From Ruminococcaceae bacterium UBA5423 (GTDB taxonomy: Bacteria; Bacillota; Clostridia; Oscillospirales; Acutalibacteraceae), in contig DHNF01000023.1 of assembly GCA_002409375.1 (NCBI GenBank), positions 15,056-20,427 on the forward strand: 5,372 bases of DNA, given 5' to 3'. Shown in pieces: positions 1 through 5,372 of this stretch. Position 1 is the stretch's first letter. Each line of letters opens with the position of its first letter. A model generated the notes under the pieces. That model was not told the origin of the DNA, did no database searches, and saw only the letters and a program-made list of their open reading frames with translations. The translations under genes and the position numbers were made by a program.

Positions 1-101
1 GCTGTGTCTGTGCAACAAAAGACAGCAATGGTAATCACTTTAAGCGAGTGTGTGTTAATGGGCCGGTGTTTATGGCAACGGAGGTGGATTGGAATGACTG
101 A
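1..101 (+). CDS. pyrK: PyrK, dihydroorotate dehydrogenase B electron-transfer subunit (3' end only)
   Basis: Only the last 32 codons are in the window, read in the frame starting at base 3 and ending with TGA at 99-101. The peptide begins CVCATK and ends RVCVNGPVF..TEVDW, the characteristic PyrK C-terminus. The Cys codon at 3-5 is probably the third ligand of the [2Fe-2S] cluster and the Cys at 51-53 the fourth; this is assigned by family pattern. PyrK carries FAD and the iron-sulfur cluster and passes electrons from PyrD's FMN to NAD+ in the type 1B enzyme. The gene overlaps the pyrD start by 8 nt, so the two subunits of the complex are translationally coupled. This piece is too short to show in long-ORF searches and lies in a different frame from the upstream extension of pyrD. 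Confidence 0.9.
   Translation, partial: CVCATKDSNGNHFKRVCVNGPVFMATEVDWND
80..87 (+). promoter_or_regulatory. Ribosome binding site that sets the pyrD start
   Basis: GGAGGTGG lies inside the last codons of pyrK, 6 nt before the ATG at 94. It fixes the pyrD start at 94. The open frame itself runs back to the window edge, but that upstream part is pyrK coding sequence in another frame. The next ATG, at 103, is 15 nt away and a poorer fit. Confidence 0.8.
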
Positions 102-1005
102 CATGAGTGTTGAGCTGTGCGGTGTCAAGCTTAAAAATCCGGTTATCGCCGCATCAGGTACCTATGGTTATGGACTGGAATACAACGAATTTTATCCGAT
201 TTCGCGCCTCGGGGGCATATCATGTAAAGGCACGACACTCCACAAAAGAGAAGGCAATCCTCCGCCACGCATTGCAGAAACTCCGTCGGGTATTATAAAC
301 AGTGTGGGGCTTCAAAACCCGGGCGTTGATGAATTTTTAAATGTATATCTTAAAAAGCTTAAAAAACAGGACATTGTAGTTATTGCAAATGTTGCGGGAA
401 ATACAGTTGAGGAGTATTGCTCTATGGCCGAGCGGCTGCAAGATTCTCAGGTGGATATTATCGAGCTTAATATTTCCTGTCCCAATGTAAAACACGGCGG
501 CGTAAACTTCGGAACGTCTTGCGACAGTGTTGCCCAAGTGACGGCCGAGGTTAAAAATCGCACACAAAAGCCTGTTATGGTGAAACTGACACCAAATGTT
601 ACAAGCATAGGAGATATAGCAGCAGCTGCCGCTGATGCGGGCGCCGATGCCTTGTCGCTGATTAACACGCTGACCGGCATGCGCATTGATATTCGCACTC
701 GCCGGCCAATACTGCGCAACAATACGGGAGGCTTATCCGGACCTGCTGTATTCCCGATTGCCGTTCGCATGGTGAGCGAGGTTGCAAAGCGTGTATCTAT
801 TCCCATCGTGGGCATTGGAGGTATAGCATCATGGGAGGATGCAGCCGAAATGATGATTGCCGGCGCGAATGCCGTGCAGGTAGGCACCGCCAATTTCCAT
901 GATCCCTTTGCTTGTGTAAAAATAATTGACGGACTGAAAAGCTTTGCAGATTCGTTGGGATTAAAAAGTATAACCGAGCTGACAGGCACTTTAAAGGAAT
1001 GGTAG
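94..1005 (+). CDS. pyrD: Dihydroorotate dehydrogenase, class 1B catalytic subunit (PyrDB)
   Basis: This is the FMN enzyme that oxidises dihydroorotate to orotate, the fourth step of de novo pyrimidine synthesis, in a cytosolic heterotetramer with PyrK. The 303-residue protein is full length for the family. Visible motifs are SGTYGYG near the N-terminus, the conserved Lys of GGISCKGTT (Lys45), NSVGLQNPG (69-77, substrate binding), NISCPNVK (126-133) with the catalytic base Cys129, VMVKLTPN (161-168), and the FMN-phosphate loops GGLSGPA (212-218), GIGGIAS (240-246) and QVGTA (262-266). A catalytic Cys, rather than the Ser of class 2 membrane enzymes, together with adjacent pyrK, makes it class 1B with NAD+ as final acceptor. 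The start at 94 has a strong ribosome binding site and overlaps the pyrK stop. ruvX follows 23 nt downstream, probably on the same transcript. No promoter or regulatory leader is visible; it would lie upstream of the window. Confidence 0.97.
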   Translation: MTDMSVELCGVKLKNPVIAASGTYGYGLEYNEFYPISRLGGISCKGTTLHKREGNPPPRIAETPSGIINSVGLQNPGVDEFLNVYLKKLKKQDIVVIANVAGNTVEEYCSMAERLQDSQVDIIELNISCPNVKHGGVNFGTSCDSVAQVTAEVKNRTQKPVMVKLTPNVTSIGDIAAAAADAGADALSLINTLTGMRIDIRTRRPILRNNTGGLSGPAVFPIAVRMVSEVAKRVSIPIVGIGGIASWEDAAEMMIAGANAVQVGTANFHDPFACVKIIDGLKSFADSLGLKSITELTGTLKEW

Positions 1006-1028
1006 TGACGGGAAAGGGATATTAATTT

Positions 1029-1445
1029 ATGAAAATCCTTGGGGTCGATTTGGGCAGAGTTCGCACCGGAATTGCTATATCAGACGATACCGGGTTAATA
1101 GCAACGCCAATAGGGACAATTACCCAGCGTGATACCGAAACGCTGATAGAGCAAGTTGCAAACATCGCAAATGAAAAGGGGGCGGGAGAAATTGTTGTCG
1201 GGCATCCACGCAACATGGACGGTACCCGCGGTGACAGTGCAAGATTTTCGGAAGAATTTGCAGATGCTCTTGGTGATAAATCCGGATTGCCCGTAAAACT
1301 GTGGGACGAGCGCATGACAACAATGTCTGCAATCGGAATTTTGAATAAAACAAATACGCGAGGAAAAAAACGTAAAGCGGTTGTCGATACGGTTGCCGCC
1401 ACAGTCATATTGCAGGATTATCTTGAATCATTAAAAAATAGTTAA
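1029..1445 (+). CDS. ruvX: RuvX/YqgF family RNase H-fold nuclease
   Basis: A 138-residue protein of normal family length. Family signatures are in order: VDLGRVRTGIA (6-16) with first acidic residue Asp7, VGHPRNMDG (57-65, usually VGLPxNMDG), LWDERMTT (91-98, the DERLTT motif) and VDTVAATVILQDYL (119-132) with acidic Asp120. Together these give the acidic active site of the RNase H/RuvC-like fold. The family is annotated as a putative Holliday junction resolvase, and in Escherichia coli YqgF has been linked to 5' maturation of pre-16S rRNA; which role applies here cannot be read from sequence. A purine-rich AAAGGG (about 1013-1018) lies 10 nt before the ATG, a modest ribosome binding site. 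The position directly after pyrD is notable because in many Firmicutes this gene sits near alaS and a DUF1292-type gene. It is the last gene of the plus-strand block; its stop codon overlaps the A-tract next to the terminator stem. Confidence 0.93.
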   Translation: MKILGVDLGRVRTGIAISDDTGLIATPIGTITQRDTETLIEQVANIANEKGAGEIVVGHPRNMDGTRGDSARFSEEFADALGDKSGLPVKLWDERMTTMSAIGILNKTNTRGKKRKAVVDTVAATVILQDYLESLKNS

Positions 1446-1477
1446 AAAAGTACGGCGTGATGACCTCATCACGCCGT
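1444..1477. terminator. Convergent intrinsic terminator, strongest for the minus strand
   Basis: A perfect 12-bp inverted repeat, ACGGCGTGATGA at 1452-1463 and TCATCACGCCGT at 1466-1477, is separated by only two bases, so in RNA the loop probably opens to 4-6 nt. Six A residues at 1444-1449 become a U6 tract right after the stem on the minus-strand transcript, which is a classic rho-independent terminator for the small lipoprotein gene. On the plus strand the stem is followed by TATTCATG, a weak U-tract, so termination of the pyr-ruvX transcript is likely but less certain. It lies between convergent genes, as expected for a shared terminator. Confidence 0.85.
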
Positions 1478-1536
1478 TATTCATGTGTGCTGCCATTGTC
1501 CGCTATAATGGACTTGAACACATCGTCAAAACCGTG

Positions 1537-1947
1537 TTATGCATCGTCATAAAGCTTTATCCACTCGTCTGCCGAACTCCATTCGCCATCCTTGCCTATT
1601 CCGGTAATTTCACAGCATACTGCCGCCATAATATATTTGTCCAGCCCAAAGGTATTTGAGTCGCGCAGTATTTTCGTAAAACAATCCACCGCGCACCGTT
1701 TGCTTGAAACAAGCAAATCAAAGGTTTTTCTGTGAGCGTTAATGTAGTCATAAGCGTTGCTGCTGAGCATTAAGTTGGGCTTTTCCTTTGTTGGCTGTGT
1801 CATTGAGTCAACCATAGATACCATTTCATCAACACTAAAGCTGTTGGTCAAATTTTCTGTGCCTGATTCTGTCAGCGATTTTTGGCAACCGCAAAAGACA
1901 ACCGCCATAATTAACACTGTAAGCATCAGAATTAAAATATTTTTCAT
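1537..1947 (-). CDS. Small putative lipoprotein, function unknown
   Basis: I do not recognise a named family. The 136-residue product starts with a Lys, then a hydrophobic stretch (4-18) ending in FCGC, so Cys21 is the likely lipidation site. Gly at -1 fits a lipobox; Cys at -2 and Phe at -3 are loose matches. A Ser/Thr/Asn-rich linker (22-38) follows, then a soluble, probably helical domain with GLDKYIMAAVCCEITG (101-116) and two Trp residues near the C-terminus (123 and 129). It is predicted to be anchored on the outer face of the membrane. The start is supported by GGGGGG-rich Shine-Dalgarno sequence (complement of 1954-1961) 7 nt upstream and by a promoter about 45 nt upstream. It is the last gene of the minus-strand block, 85 nt after the L,D-transpeptidase gene, and ends before a strong terminator. 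The frame after its TAA stays open for 19 codons, so the C-terminus may have been shortened. Confidence 0.75.
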   Translation of the reverse strand: MKNILILMLTVLIMAVVFCGCQKSLTESGTENLTNSFSVDEMVSMVDSMTQPTKEKPNLMLSSNAYDYINAHRKTFDLLVSSKRCAVDCFTKILRDSNTFGLDKYIMAAVCCEITGIGKDGEWSSADEWIKLYDDA

Positions 1948-1991
1948 TATCGCACCCCCCTGAGATGTTTGGATTTTATTTCCTTATTACA

Positions 1992-2020
1992 AGTATAGGT
2001 TATCTCCTGCCATTTGTCTA
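1992..2020 (-). promoter_or_regulatory. Sigma-A-type promoter for the small lipoprotein gene
   Basis: On the minus strand, TAGACA (2020-2015) and TATACT (1997-1992) are separated by exactly 17 nt. Each hexamer matches the TTGACA/TATAAT consensus at five of six bases. Transcription would start near 1985, giving a leader of roughly 40 nt before the ATG at 1947. The promoter sits in the gap after the L,D-transpeptidase stop, so the lipoprotein gene can be expressed apart from the upstream operon. This is a match by eye, not a measured start site. Confidence 0.6.
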
Positions 2021-2032
2021 CAAAAAAATGCG

Positions 2033-2977
2033 TCACGATGTTTCTTTATACACAGGGTCAGAAGGGTCGATTGCAGGTCCATCGAGCGGAATGCGCTGCG
2101 GGGCAGGCGCAACCATACCGACCGGTGAGCCCGCAACAATCTCAAGAGTTGTGCCGTTAGGGCAGTTTTCCCAAATCCATTTAATGTCGGCAGTAGGCAT
2201 TGCAAGACAGCCCGAAGTGCCGGGTGTCCCAATTCGATTATATTCGTTTATATGCATTGTGTCACCGGACATTTTCCTGTATAAAGGACCGTGCAGGTAA
2301 ATGTCTCCGGTATATCGAATACAGTATTGTGTCCAGTATTTTCCGATTGAAAATTGGTACCAGCGCTTACGTTTATCAATTTTAAATATTCCGGTCGGTG
2401 TCATGTTCGCTGTTCTGCCCCTTGAACAGCTTATTATTTTAACTAAATAGGAATAATACTCGTCATCGCCGGGTGCATATACCGAAATAGTAAATGCATC
2501 TCTTTCAAAATACAAATAAAAAGGAAATGATTGGTTTACTTTGCGGTGAGGCAAATTCTCCCACTCTGCGGTTCCCGAAACTACCCACACTGTACAGCTG
2601 TCCGATACATCGCTGCCGTCTAATGCGGTAACTGTGACTTTGACCGAACCCGCCGATTTTGCTGTAAGCAGTCCAGTATTGGGGTCAACCTCGGCGATAG
2701 AATCATCGCTTGTCGACCATTTAACGGCTTTGTTTGTAGCGTTTTCTGGCTTTATTCCAACAGTCATCTGTTTTTTGTCGCCTGCTGCTATCGCAAAACC
2801 ATATCTGTTTTCTAATTTAGATATCAAAACCCCATCACAAGCGCTGTTATTTGCTGCAATCGGGCTTGACGATGAATCTTTATCTTTTTTTGAACAGCCT
2901 ATTTGTGTTGTTAACAATAATATAAGACAGTTTATTGTTATCGTTATCTGTTTTGAAACCCTTTTATTTATTTGCAA
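2033..2977 (-). CDS. Lipoprotein L,D-transpeptidase with Big_2 Ig-like domain
   Basis: A 314-residue secreted enzyme predicted to form 3-3 peptide cross-links, or attach proteins, in peptidoglycan outside the membrane. Order: basic N-terminus and hydrophobic segment (11-24) ending in QIGC, with Cys28 as probable lipidation site (Gly at -1; Gln at -3 is atypical); a Ser-rich linker; a Big_2-like domain (about 50-133) with KWSTSDDSIAEVDPNTG, LTAKSAGSVKVTVTA; a YkuD domain (about 152-282) with YLHG (His229), then GTPGTSGCLAMP with catalytic Cys257 and the typical following helix ADIKWIWENCPNGTT; and a Pro-rich tail. The residue before Gly-Cys is Ser255 where the family usually has His. The start is the TTG at 2977, 9 nt after a perfect AGGAGG. 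The next upstream ATG (3052) would overlap the previous gene by 89 nt and put about 25 extra residues before the signal peptide. The 14-nt overlap with the SGNH gene implies translational coupling. Confidence 0.88.
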   Translation of the reverse strand: MQINKRVSKQITITINCLILLLTTQIGCSKKDKDSSSSPIAANNSACDGVLISKLENRYGFAIAAGDKKQMTVGIKPENATNKAVKWSTSDDSIAEVDPNTGLLTAKSAGSVKVTVTALDGSDVSDSCTVWVVSGTAEWENLPHRKVNQSFPFYLYFERDAFTISVYAPGDDEYYSYLVKIISCSRGRTANMTPTGIFKIDKRKRWYQFSIGKYWTQYCIRYTGDIYLHGPLYRKMSGDTMHINEYNRIGTPGTSGCLAMPTADIKWIWENCPNGTTLEIVAGSPVGMVAPAPQRIPLDGPAIDPSDPVYKETS

Positions 2978-4394
2978 GCAGATTAACCTCCTGTTTTTTA
3001 AACGTATGAGAAACCGTTGTGCCGTAAAAGTCGAATGTAACTGTGAAATCACCTGTTACATATTCTTTTTCTGTTATATACAGGCTGAATCCTGCGCTTT
3101 TTGTGGACTTGTTTGGCAGCTTTTCGGCTTCGAAAACTGGGAATGCCTCGAAGGTTTGTCCAAATGAGTCTGTGACATAGCAGCGATATGCCGAGCTTTC
3201 GTCACAATTAATATAACCATACACATGAACATATTTCCCTTTTGACTGAACAAAAATTATGCCATTAGCATCGGCAGTATCTAAATTTGCAATTTGCCTT
3301 TTGATGGCGGGCATTAAGGGTGCTTTATTCAGCAGTTTTGGGATATTCCTCTGAGCTATTTCGTGTACAACAATATCGGGGCTGTGGGCATCCAAATCGC
3401 TAAAATTTACAGGGTATTCTCTGGAATAATGCACATAACCAAAATTGTTTGATAAAAACGGTATAATTGTGTTGCCAAAGGAGTCTCTGAACATCATAAG
3501 TCGTGTCAAATTGACATCACATGTTGTTGTGATTTTTGCATCGTCAACTGATCTAAATGGACGCTTTACCGTATATAATCTATCCAGTGCTAATGAAGTA
3601 TATCCATCATCAGATGATTTTGAAAGTGGGAACAGCATTTTTTTAAGATCGCCCGCAAATTTGGTTTCAACAGTGGCTGCGTTTTTTGAATCGTTAAAAT
3701 TAAATTTTGGCAGCAGTTTTTTTATTTCCTGCAGAATGCTGTTTGCCGCCACTCTTGCGCCCAAATCATTCCAGTGTGTATCGGTTTTGTGATAAAGATA
3801 TTTGTGCGTATTTTCGGATAATAACGCTTGTTTTAAGTCGGAATAATGAACCTGTCTTATAGTAAGTGCATCAGCTAATTTGTCGAGCACCGACGGGCGG
3901 GAGGATTTTATAAACCTTGCGGGCATAAATTGTGGATAAATGGTGTTTTTGTTTGGTGCAACCGTGAAAATATACTGGATACCTTTTGATTCAAGATATT
4001 CACTTTGCAGTGACAAAATGGTTGCGATGCGCTCAACTTGTCCGTCGGACAGTGCTGTCATGCCTGTATAATTGTCAATAGTTTCATGGAAATATAACCA
4101 GCCGTTTTTGCCGAATATAACCTGTTCGTTTGTTGAATGTTTTAGGGCGCCGGTATAAATAAGTTCATTTAAGTGAACCATCTCGAGCCTGAAAGCGAAG
4201 TTATCAGAAAAATAGTCATTAAGCTGGCTAAAAAAATTGAGATTAGGTTTGCCGTCTTCAAAAGGCTTAGGTCTTTTGTTCAAAACCCTTTTTTCACTGT
4301 TTGTCGGCGTTTTATAAAAAGGCATTGAAAGTAAAGGAATAAGCGAAATTGCAAAAAATGCGACAAGAAAAATTATTGAAAATATTCTTTTCAA
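2964..4394 (-). CDS. AlgX/AlgJ/DHHW-like SGNH-fold O-acetyltransferase partner
   Basis: A 476-residue protein with an N-terminal membrane anchor or signal segment (about 4-24), so its domain faces outside. Family marks are FGKNGWLYF (94-102), TDTHWNDLGA (204-213) with Asp205 and His207, and FRDSFGNTIIPFL (302-314) with candidate nucleophile Ser305. This Asp-x-His plus Ser set matches the catalytic residues of AlgX-type proteins. In known systems such a protein accepts an acyl group delivered by an MBOAT partner and transfers it to an extracellular polysaccharide; the substrate here is unknown. Residues from about 380 on form an extra beta-rich domain. The start is a TTG at 4394, with CAGGT 8 nt upstream and an in-frame stop (4412-4410) just above it, so no other start fits; the next Met (24) would remove the membrane segment. 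It lies 79 nt after the MBOAT gene and overlaps the transpeptidase start by 14 nt. Confidence 0.85.
   Translation of the reverse strand: MKRIFSIIFLVAFFAISLIPLLSMPFYKTPTNSEKRVLNKRPKPFEDGKPNLNFFSQLNDYFSDNFAFRLEMVHLNELIYTGALKHSTNEQVIFGKNGWLYFHETIDNYTGMTALSDGQVERIATILSLQSEYLESKGIQYIFTVAPNKNTIYPQFMPARFIKSSRPSVLDKLADALTIRQVHYSDLKQALLSENTHKYLYHKTDTHWNDLGARVAANSILQEIKKLLPKFNFNDSKNAATVETKFAGDLKKMLFPLSKSSDDGYTSLALDRLYTVKRPFRSVDDAKITTTCDVNLTRLMMFRDSFGNTIIPFLSNNFGYVHYSREYPVNFSDLDAHSPDIVVHEIAQRNIPKLLNKAPLMPAIKRQIANLDTADANGIIFVQSKGKYVHVYGYINCDESSAYRCYVTDSFGQTFEAFPVFEAEKLPNKSTKSAGFSLYITEKEYVTGDFTVTFDFYGTTVSHTFKKQEVNLLANK
2975..2992 (-). promoter_or_regulatory. Ribosome binding site and TTG start of the L,D-transpeptidase gene
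   Basis: On the minus strand AGGAGG (2992-2987) is followed after 9 nt by TTG (2977-2975), all within the last codons of the upstream SGNH gene, whose TAA is at 2966-2964. No ATG or GTG in this frame lies at a workable distance, so the TTG is chosen. The signal peptide that follows starts MQINKRVSKQ, as expected for a lipoprotein. Confidence 0.75.
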
Positions 4395-4411
4395 AACTAA
4401 TACCTGCTTTC

Positions 4412-4443
4412 AACTGTTCTTTGTCTACGCGGACACCACAGTT
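4412..4443 (-). other. Imperfect stem-loop in the MBOAT-SGNH intergenic gap
   Basis: In the minus-strand transcript AACTGT (4443-4438) can pair with ACAGTT (4417-4412), and inside it TGTC (4435-4432) with GACA (4425-4422), leaving a 6-nt loop and an asymmetric internal bulge. It ends about 5 nt upstream of the weak Shine-Dalgarno of the SGNH gene. There is no U-run after it, so it is not an intrinsic terminator. It could affect mRNA stability or translation, or be chance. Confidence 0.3.
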
Positions 4444-4473
4444 CGCCCGCAAACTTGTATTTTACGCAAACGA

Positions 4474-5372
4474 CTAAAAGCGAAAATATATAAAAGGATT
4501 ATAGCTTGAAGTGGACAGACTTAATGCACAGAGGATATAAAGGCACAATGATGCCATGTTTGCTGCTGCATTTTTATATCCTATAACTTTTTCTGTTTTT
4601 CGTGATACTATACTGGCGACAGGCGTTGAAAAAATAACAGCCGCAAAAAAGCATGTAATAAGCAGCGGATTAAGTAAAAGCCTAACTGACAAAGTTGTGT
4701 TATATGAAAAGTTAAATCCTGCAACCATGTTTTTCAAAAAATATCCTGCATGGGTTAGGGTGTCGGCACGGAATATAACAAACCCAATTGTTACAACAAG
4801 CATTGTATATAAATGCCCTAAGGGTCTCAGCCTTGCGCGTGGCTTTTTGATAACACCAAATGTCTCAAGCATAAGAAAAAAACCGTGGAACAAACCCCAA
4901 ATAACAAATGTATAGTTGGCGCCGTGCCAAAGACCGGTGCAAAAAAATACGATAATTCTGTTGAGCGCTGTACGAAATTTGCCTTTCCTATTGCCTCCCA
5001 GCGGGAAATACAGATATTCTCGAAACCATGATGAAAGTGAAATGTGCCAGCGTTTCCAAAAATCGTGTATGCTTGTGGAGATATATGGGTAATTGAAGTT
5101 TATAGGAAAATCAAAGCCAAACATTTTGCCCATTCCGATTGCCATGTCTGAATATCCCGAAAAATCGTAGTATATCTGTATTACATAAGATAATGCGCCA
5201 ATCCAGGCAATTGTTATGTTAAGCTCGTCTTGTGCCATTGCAAATATTTTGTCGGCGGACAGTGCAAAAACATTGGCTATTAGCACTTTTTTTGAAAGCC
5301 CCCATATAAAACGGCGCACTCCCTCGGTTGTTGAGTAAAGCGTTATCTTGCGTTTTGCAAGGCGGGGTGCAA
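4474..5372 (-). CDS. MBOAT-family membrane O-acyltransferase (AlgI/DltB-like), 5' end outside window
   Basis: The reading frame is open to the right edge: 17 further codons precede the GTG at 5319, reading APRLAKRKITLYSTTEG and running into the typical RRFIWGLSKKVLIAN. The GTG is therefore internal, and the gene begins beyond 5372. About 298 codons are seen; the usual family length of roughly 450-500 means the N-terminal third is missing. MBOAT marks are YYDFSGYSDMAIG, the DFWKRWHISLSSWFREYLYFPLGGN block (about 5061-4990), and TGLWHGANYTFVIWGLFHG, whose His codon at 4926-4924 is the conserved active-site His. Several hydrophobic segments follow. The protein would take an acyl group, usually acetyl, from a cytoplasmic donor and pass it across the membrane to an SGNH partner, here the next gene. 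It is intact to its TAG at 4476-4474. DltB itself is less likely because no dltA, dltC or dltD is in view. Confidence 0.92.
   Translation of the reverse strand, partial: APRLAKRKITLYSTTEGVRRFIWGLSKKVLIANVFALSADKIFAMAQDELNITIAWIGALSYVIQIYYDFSGYSDMAIGMGKMFGFDFPINFNYPYISTSIHDFWKRWHISLSSWFREYLYFPLGGNRKGKFRTALNRIIVFFCTGLWHGANYTFVIWGLFHGFFLMLETFGVIKKPRARLRPLGHLYTMLVVTIGFVIFRADTLTHAGYFLKNMVAGFNFSYNTTLSVRLLLNPLLITCFFAAVIFSTPVASIVSRKTEKVIGYKNAAANMASLCLYILCALSLSTSSYNPFIYFRF

Noticed and set aside
4..93. Upstream extension of pyrD to a GTG at base 4
   Set aside because: These bases code for the PyrK C-terminus in another frame, and the ribosome binding site at 80-87 points to the ATG at 94.
447..989. 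180-codon minus-strand open frame across pyrD
   Set aside because: It lies wholly antisense to clear pyrD motifs and has low-complexity Ala/Ser/Ile-rich composition, typical of a shadow frame.
1491..1510. Second hairpin CCATT...AATGG downstream of the small lipoprotein
   Set aside because: It has only five base pairs with a 9-nt loop and no U-tract; the 12-bp stem beside it explains termination.
2021..2036. T-run after the transpeptidase stop as a terminator
   Set aside because: No stable stem precedes the T-run on the minus strand; only about four weak pairs could be found.
1965..2300. Plus-strand open frame antisense to the transpeptidase gene
   Set aside because: It opposes the catalytic part of a recognisable YkuD domain and has no family features of its own. 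Other plus-strand frames at 2634-3167, 3445-3792 and 4556-4915 were dropped for the same reason.
4455..4490. Promoter for the SGNH gene with a TAAAAT -10
   Set aside because: No acceptable -35 hexamer lies at 16-18 nt upstream; the sequence there is just A/T-rich.
1..5372. CRISPR array, tRNA or rRNA gene, insertion sequence, phage or anti-phage defence genes
   Set aside because: No regularly spaced direct repeats, transposase or integrase motifs, tRNA-like cloverleaf or rRNA segments were seen; nearly all bases are accounted for by the listed genes.

Overview
The window most likely comes from a Bacillota (Firmicutes) genome, probably an anaerobe of class Clostridia. This is inferred from the PyrK/PyrD type 1B dihydroorotate dehydrogenase pair, strong AGGAGG-type ribosome binding sites, two TTG start codons, lipoprotein signal peptides, a Big_2 plus L,D-transpeptidase lipoprotein, and an MBOAT/AlgX-like O-acetylation pair of a kind common in Clostridia. 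The species cannot be named from sequence alone.

Layout: two blocks converge on a terminator. On the + strand (1-1445) are the 3' end of pyrK, then pyrD (class 1B), then ruvX/yqgF, tightly spaced as the tail of a pyrimidine operon. A 12-bp perfect inverted repeat (1452-1477) separates this block from the minus-strand genes. It has a good U-tract only in the minus direction, and that tract overlaps the ruvX stop codon.

On the - strand, in transcription order from the right edge, are: an MBOAT-family membrane O-acyltransferase (5' end beyond the window); an AlgX/AlgJ/DHHW-like SGNH-fold protein with a TTG start; a lipoprotein with a bacterial Ig-like (Big_2) domain and a YkuD L,D-transpeptidase domain, also with a TTG start and overlapping the SGNH gene by 14 nt; and a small unrecognised lipoprotein with its own consensus-like promoter.

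How they work together (inference): in MBOAT/SGNH pairs such as AlgI-AlgX/J, PatA-PatB and DltB-DltD, the membrane protein carries an acyl group across the membrane and the SGNH partner places it on a cell-envelope polymer. Translational coupling to a peptidoglycan L,D-transpeptidase suggests that O-acylation of an envelope glycan is expressed together with peptidoglycan cross-linking or anchoring. The polymer cannot be identified here. The most notable points are the MBOAT-SGNH-LDT operon, the Ser that replaces the usual His before the LDT catalytic Cys, the extra C-terminal domain on the SGNH protein, and the in-frame open stretch after the small lipoprotein's stop codon.
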